Source: Romboutsia sp. 13368 (GTDB taxonomy: Bacteria; Bacillota; Clostridia; Peptostreptococcales; Peptostreptococcaceae). From it: a DNA stretch of 14,301 nucleotides. A program made the position numbers and the translations under genes. Location: positions 2,151,147 to 2,165,447 of the forward strand of contig NZ_CP048741.1 in NCBI RefSeq assembly GCF_018336475.1, in the 5' to 3' direction. This document shows, piece after piece, positions 7,886 to 14,301 of this stretch; the stretch's first letter is position 1, and each line of letters opens with the position of its first letter. The notes beneath the pieces are model-generated. The model ran no database searches. It had not been told where the DNA came from and saw only the letters and a program-made list of their open reading frames with translations.

Positions 7886-8758
7886 TTATTTATTGTTTTG
7901 AGACTTACAAGCTTTAACTACATGCTTAGCAAGTATAGATGTTGTAACTGACCCTACTCCTGCAGGAACTGGAGTTATCATAGATGCTTTATTTTGTACA
8001 GATGCTGTATCAACATCTCCGCATAAGTTTCCATTTTCATCAACGTTTATACCTACATCTATTACAACTGCACCTTCTTTTACAAAGTTTTCTTTTACCA
8101 TTTTAGCTCTACCAACAGCAGCTACTAATATATCAGCCTCTGAAGTTACTTTAGCTAAATCTTGAGTTCTAGAGTGACATATAGTTACAGTTGCATTTTC
8201 ATTTAATAAAAGCATTGCGGCAGGTTTACCAACTACCATACTTCTTCCAAGTACAGCTACATTAGCACCTTTTAATTCAACATCATAATGTTTTAATATT
8301 TCTACAACAGCAGTTGGAGTACATGGTGGGAATCCTGATTTGTCGCCTTCCATTATTTTTGCAGAGTTTATTGGGCTAAAGCAATCTACGTCTTTTTCTG
8401 GGGATATAACGTATTTTATTGCTTCTTCATTTAATTGTTTTGGAAGTGGTCTAAAGCATAATATCCCATGAACATCTTTATTTTCATTTAAACTTCTTAA
8501 AGTTTTTTCATAATCTTCTTGAGTTATATCTTCTGCTAGTTCTACAACTTCAGTTTCTATACCTATAGTTTGGCATCTCTTTAATGCCCCTCTTTCGTAA
8601 GCTAAATCGTCTCCTCTAGATCCAACTCTAACTATAGCTAACTTAGGATTTATGCCTTCTTTAACTAATTCATTAACTTCTTTTATTAAACTTTCACTTA
8701 TTTGATCAGCTACTGGCTTTCCTTTTATTATTAATCCTTTAGTTGCAGTTACTTCCAT
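7886..8758 (-). CDS. folD: Methylenetetrahydrofolate dehydrogenase (FolD family, probably lacking cyclohydrolase activity)
   Basis: This FolD-family protein has 290 residues. It interconverts methenyl-THF and methylene-THF using a pyridine nucleotide. Visible motifs are VRVGSRGDDLAYERGALKRC (43-62), GILCFRPLP (98-106), PEKDVDCFSPINSAK (120-134), the nucleotide-binding GRSMVVGKPAAMLLL (171-185), ATVTICHSRT, VIDVGIN and PVPAGVGSVT. Bifunctional FolD enzymes have Tyr-x-x-x-Lys with a lysine essential for cyclohydrolase activity (K56 in human MTHFD1) and a Gln in the VQLPLP motif (Q100). Here the tyrosine is kept (Y54), but these two positions are A58 and F102; the Asp of KDVD (D125) is kept. I infer a dehydrogenase-only enzyme, with cyclohydrolase supplied by fchA immediately upstream. 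The start ATG follows TTAAGGGGGAT with a 9-base spacer. Confidence 0.94.
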   Translation of the reverse strand: MEVTATKGLIIKGKPVADQISESLIKEVNELVKEGINPKLAIVRVGSRGDDLAYERGALKRCQTIGIETEVVELAEDITQEDYEKTLRSLNENKDVHGILCFRPLPKQLNEEAIKYVISPEKDVDCFSPINSAKIMEGDKSGFPPCTPTAVVEILKHYDVELKGANVAVLGRSMVVGKPAAMLLLNENATVTICHSRTQDLAKVTSEADILVAAVGRAKMVKENFVKEGAVVIDVGINVDENGNLCGDVDTASVQNKASMITPVPAGVGSVTTSILAKHVVKACKSQNNK

Positions 8759-8793
8759 TTTATAAATCCCCCTTAAATTTTAATTTATATAAT

Positions 8794-8812
8794 ATACAAG
8801 TATACCTTGTAT
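8794..8812. other. Short hairpin between fchA and folD
   Basis: ATACAAG (8794-8800) and CTTGTAT (8806-8812) form a 7-bp stem with a 5-base loop, 19 bases after the fchA stop. The bases that follow on the minus strand (ATTATATAAATT) contain no U-run. The stem is short and AT-rich, so its significance on its own is weak. Confidence 0.4.
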
Positions 8813-8831
8813 GAGTTTTCTAATTTAATAA

Positions 8832-9464
8832 TTACTTTTCTAACGCTTTTTCTACTTTAGCGTAAACTTCATCACAAATTCTTATGCCTTCTTCTACTAA
8901 ATTATTTACTTCACTTCTTACTTTTTCAACATATTCTATGTCTTTTATAGAGTTTATATTTATTACTACATTTAATTGACCACTAAGTATAGCAGCTCTT
9001 AAGCATTGAACTCCTACACCTACATCACTTATAGCAAGTCTTGAACCTTTATCAACTAAATCTTCATGTAATTTTATTGCATCAAAGCATACTCTTACTA
9101 TGTTTATTGGAACTTCACAAGCTACTTTTAACGCATTTTCCATTGTTTCTTCTTTTATCTTCTTCTCTTCTTCAGTTGAAGTAGGAAGTCCGTAAGCTTT
9201 TGAAAGAGGCAAGAAATTTTCAGCATCTTCATCTATCATACTTAATAATTTCTTTTCTATTTCTCCTGCTTTATTTAATATTACTTTTATGCTTTCTTCA
9301 TACTCAGCATATTTTTTCTTACCTATAGTTAAATTGCATACCATACTGCCTAAAGCCATTCCTATAGCACCAACTAATGCTGCTGCTCCTCCTCCACCAG
9401 GTACAGCTGACTTTGAAGCAAGTACTTCTACAAACTCAACACAAGTTTTTTCAGATATCTTCAT
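8832..9464 (-). CDS. fchA: Methenyltetrahydrofolate cyclohydrolase (FchA, cyclodeaminase family)
   Basis: This protein belongs to the formiminotransferase-cyclodeaminase C-terminal family. In acetogens and purinolytic clostridia it interconverts formyl-THF and methenyl-THF. From ATG at 9464 it has 210 residues: MKISEKTCVEFVEVLASKSA, then the glycine-rich VPGGGGAAALVGAIGMALG (21-39), MVCNLTIGKKKYAEYE (41-56), DEDAENF (78-84) and SDVGVGVQCLRAAILSGQLN (146-165). These are the family's hallmark segments. An in-frame ATG 11 codons further upstream is possible, but it would place the strong AAGGGGG inside the gene, so I chose the internal ATG five bases after it. The gene lies between fhs and folD. 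The loss of the cyclohydrolase residues in that FolD supports its role here; a cyclodeaminase role on formimino-THF cannot be excluded. Confidence 0.92.
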   Translation of the reverse strand: MKISEKTCVEFVEVLASKSAVPGGGGAAALVGAIGMALGSMVCNLTIGKKKYAEYEESIKVILNKAGEIEKKLLSMIDEDAENFLPLSKAYGLPTSTEEEKKIKEETMENALKVACEVPINIVRVCFDAIKLHEDLVDKGSRLAISDVGVGVQCLRAAILSGQLNVVININSIKDIEYVEKVRSEVNNLVEEGIRICDEVYAKVEKALEK

Positions 9465-9469
9465 GATTT

Positions 9470-9476
9470 CCCCCTT
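9470..9476 (-). promoter_or_regulatory. Ribosome binding site that fixes the fchA start
   Basis: AAGGGGG on the minus strand, five bases before ATG at 9464. It matches the motif seen ahead of most genes of the block and rules against the in-frame ATG at 9497. Confidence 0.75.
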
Positions 9477-9513
9477 AAATACCCTAAAAACAATCAATTA
9501 TTATTTAGTAGAA

Positions 9514-9531
9514 GTGTGGAATTTTCCACAC
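9514..9531. other. GC-richer hairpin after fhs
   Basis: GTGTGGAA (9514-9521) and TTCCACAC (9524-9531) are exact inverted repeats separated by two bases. In practice this gives a stem of about 6-7 bp with a small loop. It starts 16 bases after the fhs stop. The minus-strand continuation (TTCTACTAAATAATAATTG) has no U-tract, so it is at best a weak terminator or a processing hairpin. Confidence 0.55.
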
Positions 9532-9547
9532 CCCACATTATTACCTG

Positions 9548-11224
9548 CTAGAATAATCCAGATATTACTCCATTTTCATCAACATCTATTTTTTCAGCTG
9601 CTGGAACTTTTGGAAGTCCTGGCATCTTCATTATTGCACCAGTTAAAGCAACTATAAATCCAGCACCTGCTGAAACTGTTAATTGTCTAACTGTTATTCT
9701 AAATCCTGTTGGTCTACCTAATTTAGTTTGATCATCAGTTAAAGAATATTGAGTTTTAGCCATACATATAGGCATATGTGAGAATCCTAATTTCTCTAGC
9801 TTTTCTAATTCTTTTCTAGCTTGTGGAGTAAAGTCTACACCATCAGCTCCATATATCTTAGTAGCTATAGCATTTATTTTCTCTTCTATACTTAAATTAT
9901 CTTCATAGCAGAACTCAAATTCATTTGGCTCACTAGTTAATCTAATTACTTCTTTAGCTAATTCAACTCCACCTTCTCCACCTTTTGCCCATACTTGAGA
10001 TAAAGCAACGTTAACTCCTAATTCTTTACATCTTTCTCTTACTAAGTTAACTTCTGCTTCTGTATCAGTTGGGAACTCATTTATAGCAACTACTGCTGGT
10101 AACTTAAATACTTGAGTTATATTTTCAACATGCTTTAATAAGTTTGGAAGACCAGCCTCTAAAGCTTCTAAATTTTCATTATTTAATTGGTCTTTTGGAA
10201 CTCCACCATTGTATTTTAATGCTCTTACTGTAGCAACTATTATAACTGCATCAGGCTTTAAATCAGCCATTCTACATTTTATATCTAGGAATTTTTCAGC
10301 ACCTAAGTCAGCACCAAATCCACCTTCTGTTACTACATAATCTGCAAAGTGCATAGCCATTTTTGTAGCTATAACTGAGTTACACCCGTGAGCTATATTA
10401 GCAAATGGTCCACCATGAACAAATGCAGGTGTTCCTTCTAATGTTTGAACTAAGTTTGGTTTTAAAGCATCTTTTAATAAAGCTGCCATAGCCCCATTAG
10501 CTTTTAATTGCTCTGCAGTTACAGGCTCACCTTGGAAGTTATAACCTACTATTATTCTTCCTAATCTATTTTTTAAATCAACTATATCACTTGCTAAACA
10601 GAAAGCAGCCATTACTTCTGAAGCAACTGTTATATCAAATCCATCTTCTCTAGCCACTCCATCTGCTCTTGACCCTAAACCATCAACAACATTTCTTAGT
10701 TGTCTATCGTTCATATCAACACATCTTCTCCAAGTTATACTTCTTGAGTCTATTCCTAGCTCATTACCTTGGTGAATATGGTTATCTAACATAGCAGCTA
10801 GTAAGTTATTTGCAGCTCCTATAGCATGGAAATCTCCTGTAAAATGTAAGTTTATATCTTCCATTGGAACAACTTGTGCATATCCTCCACCAGCAGCTCC
10901 ACCTTTTATACCAAATACAGGACCTAAAGAAGGCTCTCTTAATGCAACTAATACATTTTCGCCTAATTTAGCTAATCCATCTGCAACACCTATAGTAGTA
11001 GTTGTTTTTCCTTCTCCTGCTGGAGTTGGATTTATAGCTGTAGTTAATATTAACTTAGATTTTTTTCCACCTTTACTTCTGTTTAATAAATTATAATCAA
11101 CTTTAGCTTTATACTTACCATATAATTCTATATCATCTTCTCCTAATCCTAACTTCTTAGCTACTTCTCTTATATCTTGTGGTTTAGCTTCTTGAGCTAT
11201 TTCTATATCTGATTTGAATCCCAT
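9548..11224 (-). CDS. fhs: Formate-tetrahydrofolate ligase (formyl-THF synthetase)
   Basis: This enzyme activates formate with ATP to 10-formyl-THF, the entry step of the methyl branch. It has 558 residues from ATG at 11224, the standard bacterial length (about 556-559). Visible features are the conserved N-terminal [10 protein letters not shown], the nucleotide-binding loop [14 protein letters not shown] (67-80), [41 protein letters not shown] and [17 protein letters not shown]. An in-frame ATG three codons upstream abuts the Shine-Dalgarno AGGGAGG and cannot be used with normal spacing, so the second ATG is chosen. It follows cooC after 102 bases and precedes fchA by 83. Cytoplasmic homotetramers are known for the family. 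All signature segments are intact. Confidence 0.98.
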   Translation of the reverse strand: MGFKSDIEIAQEAKPQDIREVAKKLGLGEDDIELYGKYKAKVDYNLLNRSKGGKKSKLILTTAINPTPAGEGKTTTTIGVADGLAKLGENVLVALREPSLGPVFGIKGGAAGGGYAQVVPMEDINLHFTGDFHAIGAANNLLAAMLDNHIHQGNELGIDSRSITWRRCVDMNDRQLRNVVDGLGSRADGVAREDGFDITVASEVMAAFCLASDIVDLKNRLGRIIVGYNFQGEPVTAEQLKANGAMAALLKDALKPNLVQTLEGTPAFVHGGPFANIAHGCNSVIATKMAMHFADYVVTEGGFGADLGAEKFLDIKCRMADLKPDAVIIVATVRALKYNGGVPKDQLNNENLEALEAGLPNLLKHVENITQVFKLPAVVAINEFPTDTEAEVNLVRERCKELGVNVALSQVWAKGGEGGVELAKEVIRLTSEPNEFEFCYEDNLSIEEKINAIATKIYGADGVDFTPQARKELEKLEKLGFSHMPICMAKTQYSLTDDQTKLGRPTGFRITVRQLTVSAGAGFIVALTGAIMKMPGLPKVPAAEKIDVDENGVISGLF

Positions 11225-11233
11225 AATCGTCAT

Positions 11234-11240
11234 CCTCCCT
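11234..11240 (-). promoter_or_regulatory. Ribosome binding site that fixes the fhs start
   Basis: AGGGAGG with a 9-base spacer to ATG at 11224. The upstream in-frame ATG at 11233 directly adjoins it. This is a more conventional Shine-Dalgarno than the AGGGGG form used by most neighbours. Confidence 0.75.
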
Positions 11241-11305
11241 ATAATTTAAATATTAAATTTCACCATGTATAAGTTATTTATGTTTTGTAAATAATCTATA
11301 TAAAT

Positions 11306-11326
11306 AATGATTACGGTAATATCATT
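11306..11326. other. Imperfect hairpin at the cooC stop, cooC-fhs gap
   Basis: AATGATTAC (from 11306) and GTAATATCATT (to 11326) can pair as a stem with a two-base bulge and a small loop, directly next to the cooC stop codon. It is imperfect and AT-rich. The rest of the 102-base gap is AT-rich and includes AATTTAA/TTAAATT (11243-11259). I see no convincing promoter in the gap. Confidence 0.3.
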
Positions 11327-12112
11327 TTAATTACATGACACATTTAATCCCATCAACTTATTTTTTATTGATTCAATTTGTTCCTTAGTTTCTTGGCTAG
11401 TATCATATGGAGATTGACTACTCCTATCAGAATTTATAACATCTTGATTATAGTATATAAAGCCTAAAGCTTCTCCATCCTCTAAATTAGATAATATAAA
11501 TTCTTCATCTTCCCTATTTCTAATTTTATTACCTACAACAAATATCTGTTTAACACCTATATCCCTACTTAAATTCTTAACTTTTCTATATGTTTGTAAA
11601 CTTCTTTCTCCTGGCTCAACTACTACTATAAAAGCATCAACACCTTGTGCAGTACCTCTACCTAAATGTTCAATACCTGCTTCCATATCCATAACTACAA
11701 CATCTTTATTTTGTAGTATTAAATGAGAGCAAAGTCTTTTTAGTAATACATGTTCTGGACAAACACATCCTGAACCACCGGAATCTACAGTTCCTAATGT
11801 AAGTAATCTAACTCCATTGTGTTCTTTACAATAAAGATCTGGTATGTCATCTACCTTAGGGTTTAATTTAAACATTTTATTAAAAGTTCCTGTTTCTGCA
11901 GAAGTCCTATCAGAAATTAATTTTCTCATTTCTGATATTGGAGTTATAGATTCATATAATTCCTTTGGAAAACCTAATGCTAAACCTAAATTTGCATCAG
12001 GATCTGCATCTACAGCAACTACTCTATATCCATCATCTGCAAACATTCTAGACAACATAGAAGAAAAAGTTGTCTTTCCTACTCCACCTTTACCTGTTAC
12101 CGCTATTTTCAT
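11327..12112 (-). CDS. cooC: CooC-type CO dehydrogenase nickel-insertion ATPase
   Basis: This MinD/SIMIBI-class ATPase of 261 residues assembles the nickel C-cluster of CODH. Visible features are the deviant Walker A GKGGVGKTT (7-15, K8 and K13), AVDADPDANLGLALG (33-47), the metal-binding CxC in SGGSGCVCPEH (C116 and C118), VVMDMEAGIEHLGRGT (Walker B type region) and IFVVGNKIRNREDEE (nucleotide-base specificity NK). The CxC pair aligns with the nickel/zinc-binding Cys112 and Cys114 of Carboxydothermus CooC1. It is placed directly after cooS, so the CODH client is the natural assignment. Its overall sequence differs clearly from the second ATPase at 3989-4759. The start ATG follows AAAAAGGTGG, with a 114-base gap to cooS. 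Confidence 0.93.
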   Translation of the reverse strand: MKIAVTGKGGVGKTTFSSMLSRMFADDGYRVVAVDADPDANLGLALGFPKELYESITPISEMRKLISDRTSAETGTFNKMFKLNPKVDDIPDLYCKEHNGVRLLTLGTVDSGGSGCVCPEHVLLKRLCSHLILQNKDVVVMDMEAGIEHLGRGTAQGVDAFIVVVEPGERSLQTYRKVKNLSRDIGVKQIFVVGNKIRNREDEEFILSNLEDGEALGFIYYNQDVINSDRSSQSPYDTSQETKEQIESIKNKLMGLNVSCN

Positions 12113-12183
12113 ATTATACCACCTTTTTACATAGATAAAACATATAGAAATACAAGTGTTTACCTAAGTGTTTTTGTCTTTTG

Positions 12184-12210
12184 ATAGGAATAATTTTGAA
12201 ATATTCCTAT
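12184..12210. other. 9-bp hairpin between cooS and cooC
   Basis: ATAGGAATA (12184-12192) and TATTCCTAT (12202-12210) are perfect inverted repeats with a 9-base loop, 16 bases after the cooS stop. On the minus strand CAAAAGACAAAAAC follows, with no U-tract. This resembles the other gap hairpins of this block more than a terminator. Confidence 0.55.
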
Positions 12211-12226
12211 ATCTTTCATTTTTATA

Positions 12227-14161
12227 TTAAGCTTCTACTTCAGCTACTTGTTCATATACTTGATTCATTTTTTCTTCAACTAAATTTTCAAAATGAACAC
12301 GTTTCTTTTCTATATCAGATATTATTATTTGAGCTAATTCTTCTGGATTTTCATTAACTGTAAATTTTGCACCAACCATATCTTGTAATTCACCACATAA
12401 TATTTCTACTGCTCTTGATGAACCTGATACTGGAGGCATTATACCTAAGTATGTATCTATACCAGAAGCTACAACATAAGTACCTATAGCAACTGCTTTT
12501 TCAGACATCCATTCTGGTGCTACACCAGCTACTGGAAGGTCGCACATATCCATATCTAGAGCTTTAGCAGTTTCACTTACTACTTCTAATATACGGCTAC
12601 AGTCAACACAAGAACCGAAATGTAATACCGGCGGAATGTTAACTAATTCACAAACTGTTGCCAATCCCTTACCTGCTAATTTTCTTGCTTCTTTAGTCAT
12701 TAAACCAAATTTAGCTGCAGCTGAAGCCCCACATCCTGTAGTAACAACAAGTATATCGTTTTTAATTAATTCTTTCATTATTGTTATATGAGCTTTATTT
12801 GAAACGCCTTTAGCGTTATTACATCCAACTACACCTACTGCTCCTCTCAATACTCCAGATTTTAAACAATCTGCTAATGGTTTAAGAGTTCCAGAAGGAT
12901 CTATTTGAGAGTTTACAACTCTATCTAATTGTCCAATTATAGCATCAGTACTGTATCCTACTGTTGCACTTGATTTTAATTCTGGTATAAGTACTTTTGA
13001 TTTGTCTCTATTTTTAAAGTTTAATACTGCTTCTCTTACTATTTGTTTTGCATCTTCATATGCTGTCTCTTCTGAGAATTCCATATATGTCGACTGGGCT
13101 ATTTTAGCCTTTGGAGATGTTGTTATGAATTTTGTGTGATAGCACTTAGCTACTTTTGCTAGTGCTGGGAATATACATTGAACGTCTACTATCATTGCTT
13201 CAACTGCGCCTGTAACTATTGCTAGTTCTTGTTGGTGGAAGTCTCCTGCTGTTTTTACACCATGTCTCATTGTAACTTCATTACCTGTACAGCACATACC
13301 TGCTAAGTTTATTCCTTCTGCTCCCATTTCCTTAGCTAATGCTACTAATTCTGGGTCTTCAGATGCTAAAACTATCATTTCAGATAATGAAGGTTCATGA
13401 CCATGTAGTATTATATTTACTTTGTTATCTTCTAAAACTCCTAAGTTAGCTTCTGTTTCTCTTACTGTTGGAGTTCCAAATAATATATCACTAAATCTAG
13501 TTCCTATCATTGATCCAGCCCATCCATCTGCTAAAGATGTTCTAAGTGACATATGTATTAAACTATCTATGTCTGCTGTACATCCTATGTGAGTTGAATG
13601 CATTATAGTTGCTACTTCTCTATCTATAGCTCTTGGCTCTATTCCAAGGTCTTTCCATACTTTTTGTCTTTGAACTGGAGCATTCTTTAAAAATCTTGCT
13701 ACTCCATAGGGCTTACCAAATTCCATTAAAGCTACATCTGCAACTTCATGAGCTATATCGTAGATATCTCTACCTTCTGTTTCTATATCCCATTCTTTTG
13801 CTAATTTTATTAATTTAACTTCATCTCTTATTTTATAATTTCCATCTCTACTTGCTAAAGCCATTGTATGAGCTATATCTCTTGCATGGTCAGAGTGAGC
13901 TGCAGCTCCACCTGCAACCATTCTTGCATAGTTTCTACCTACTATAACATGTTCATCGGCACCACATAACCCTCTTGGTGTCTTAGGAGTTATCCTACAT
14001 GGTCCCATTCCACATATTCTACAACAGTTACCTTGAAGACCAAATCCACATTGCGATTTGAAATTCAATTTTCTATCATACATTGTTTCTACGCCGTCTC
14101 TTTCAGCCTTATCTAATAAAACTTGGCTGTTTAAATCAATAGTCATCATTTTCTTATCCAT
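12227..14161 (-). CDS. cooS: Anaerobic Ni-Fe carbon monoxide dehydrogenase catalytic subunit
   Basis: This subunit (acsA in CODH/ACS nomenclature) interconverts CO2 and CO. It has 644 residues from ATG at 14161. The N-terminal cysteines fit the D-cluster (C38, C46) and B-cluster (C47, C50, C55, C66). C-cluster ligands are recognisable as HGHEP (253-257), MCCTGNE (C291), VQC (C329), GCNN (C447), TGCG (C477) and GSCVD (C518), so the set is complete. C521, three residues after C518, is an additional cysteine. Other matches are RNYARMVAGGAAAHSDHARD and PEWMSEKA. A 21-codon in-frame upstream extension lacks family similarity. The chosen ATG has AAAAGGGG ten bases before it. It is the first gene of the block and makes the CO used by acetyl-CoA synthase. 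It could also act alone as a CO oxidiser. Confidence 0.97.
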   Translation of the reverse strand: MDKKMMTIDLNSQVLLDKAERDGVETMYDRKLNFKSQCGFGLQGNCCRICGMGPCRITPKTPRGLCGADEHVIVGRNYARMVAGGAAAHSDHARDIAHTMALASRDGNYKIRDEVKLIKLAKEWDIETEGRDIYDIAHEVADVALMEFGKPYGVARFLKNAPVQRQKVWKDLGIEPRAIDREVATIMHSTHIGCTADIDSLIHMSLRTSLADGWAGSMIGTRFSDILFGTPTVRETEANLGVLEDNKVNIILHGHEPSLSEMIVLASEDPELVALAKEMGAEGINLAGMCCTGNEVTMRHGVKTAGDFHQQELAIVTGAVEAMIVDVQCIFPALAKVAKCYHTKFITTSPKAKIAQSTYMEFSEETAYEDAKQIVREAVLNFKNRDKSKVLIPELKSSATVGYSTDAIIGQLDRVVNSQIDPSGTLKPLADCLKSGVLRGAVGVVGCNNAKGVSNKAHITIMKELIKNDILVVTTGCGASAAAKFGLMTKEARKLAGKGLATVCELVNIPPVLHFGSCVDCSRILEVVSETAKALDMDMCDLPVAGVAPEWMSEKAVAIGTYVVASGIDTYLGIMPPVSGSSRAVEILCGELQDMVGAKFTVNENPEELAQIIISDIEKKRVHFENLVEEKMNQVYEQVAEVEA

Positions 14162-14171
14162 ATTCCTATAT

Positions 14172-14179
14172 CCCCTTTT
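14172..14179 (-). promoter_or_regulatory. Ribosome binding site that fixes the cooS start
   Basis: AAAAGGGG on the minus strand, ten bases before ATG at 14161. No comparable site precedes the in-frame ATG codons at 14224 and 14221. Confidence 0.65.
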
Positions 14180-14183
14180 CCTT

Positions 14184-14195
14184 GATTTTAAAATC
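14184..14195. promoter_or_regulatory. 12-bp palindrome in the cooS leader (possible operator)
   Basis: GATTTTAAAATC is a perfect 12-base palindrome located just upstream of the cooS ribosome binding site, with CCTAGG overlapping its edge (14195-14200). It would be inside the 5' untranslated region if the promoter below is right. In such AT-rich DNA a palindrome of this kind can arise by chance. Confidence 0.2.
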
Positions 14196-14251
14196 CTAGG
14201 ATGAATAAAAAATATGTCCATCAAAATTTAGTATCTATATTACCTAATTTG

Positions 14252-14257
14252 ATTATA
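14252..14257 (-). promoter_or_regulatory. Candidate -10 box of the cooS-led operon
   Basis: The minus strand has a perfect TATAAT, which would give a leader of about 80-85 bases before cooS. A -35 box is not clear: TTAACA (14279-14284) lies 21 bases upstream, which is too far for a standard sigma-A promoter. The remaining bases up to 14301 are AT-rich and hold no gene that I can see. Confidence 0.35.
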
Positions 14258-14301
14258 TACTAATTTTTGCTGAATTGGTGTTAATTTTATTAAATTTTTA
14301 A

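Noticed and set aside
9465..9497. Longer fchA starting 11 codons upstream (MIVFRVFKGEI...)
   Set aside because: The strong AAGGGGG site would then be inside the gene and the extra residues are not family-like; ATG at 9464 is better.
9289..9657. Plus-strand open frame spanning the fchA start and fhs end
   Set aside because: It overlaps two well-supported genes in antisense and its proline-rich stretch mirrors the glycine-rich loop of FchA.
11844..12134. Plus-strand open frame of 96 codons
   Set aside because: Antisense to cooC, with no supporting start signal or recognisable protein.
13633..13818. Plus-strand leucine-rich frame of 61 codons that could look like a membrane peptide
   Set aside because: It is fully inside cooS in antisense; the leucine richness comes from the complement of Lys/Glu/Arg-rich coding sequence.
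14162..14224. 21-residue N-terminal extension of cooS (MMDIFFIHPRIL...)
   Set aside because: No ribosome binding site precedes it, it covers the cooS Shine-Dalgarno, and CODH proteins normally begin near the chosen ATG.

Overview
The window is a single, AT-rich, co-directional gene block, entirely on the minus strand. It encodes most of the Wood-Ljungdahl (reductive acetyl-CoA) pathway of an anaerobic, acetogen-type Firmicute. The low GC content, the codon use (AGA, ATA and TTA dominate), the G-rich Shine-Dalgarno sequences and the gene order all resemble Peptostreptococcaceae (Clostridioides difficile and relatives such as Terrisporobacter). The family-level placement is inferred from memory of that gene order, not from a search.

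Read in the direction of transcription (high to low coordinates), the order is: leader and probable promoter (about 14162-14301), cooS/acsA (CO dehydrogenase), cooC (nickel-insertion ATPase), fhs (formate-THF ligase), fchA (methenyl-THF cyclohydrolase), folD (methylene-THF dehydrogenase), metV and metF (methylene-THF reductase), lpdA (dihydrolipoamide dehydrogenase), a second CooC-type ATPase (acsF/cooC2), acsD and acsC (corrinoid iron-sulfur protein), acsE (methyl-THF:CFeSP methyltransferase), and the first 227 codons of acsB (acetyl-CoA synthase), which runs off the left edge. There are thirteen genes. No non-coding stretch exceeds about 140 bases. I see no tRNA, rRNA, CRISPR array or mobile element.

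Together, fhs, fchA, folD and metVF form the methyl branch from formate to methyl-THF. AcsE passes the methyl group to the cobalamin of AcsCD. CODH makes CO from CO2, and AcsB joins methyl, CO and CoA. Two ATPases with CxC motifs probably load nickel into CODH and ACS. Formate dehydrogenase, hydrogenase and Rnf are not in the window.

The pathway itself is well known. The points that stand out are: (1) FolD lacks two residues of the cyclohydrolase site, which fits a separate FchA; (2) every intergenic gap of 59 bases or more carries a hairpin just after the stop codon with no U-tract, a possible transcript-processing pattern; (3) the LpdA pyridine-nucleotide site lacks the usual acidic residue; (4) MetVF has no RnfC2-type electron-input subunit nearby; (5) most Shine-Dalgarno sequences are AGGGGG rather than AGGAGG. 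I found no convincing undescribed system.
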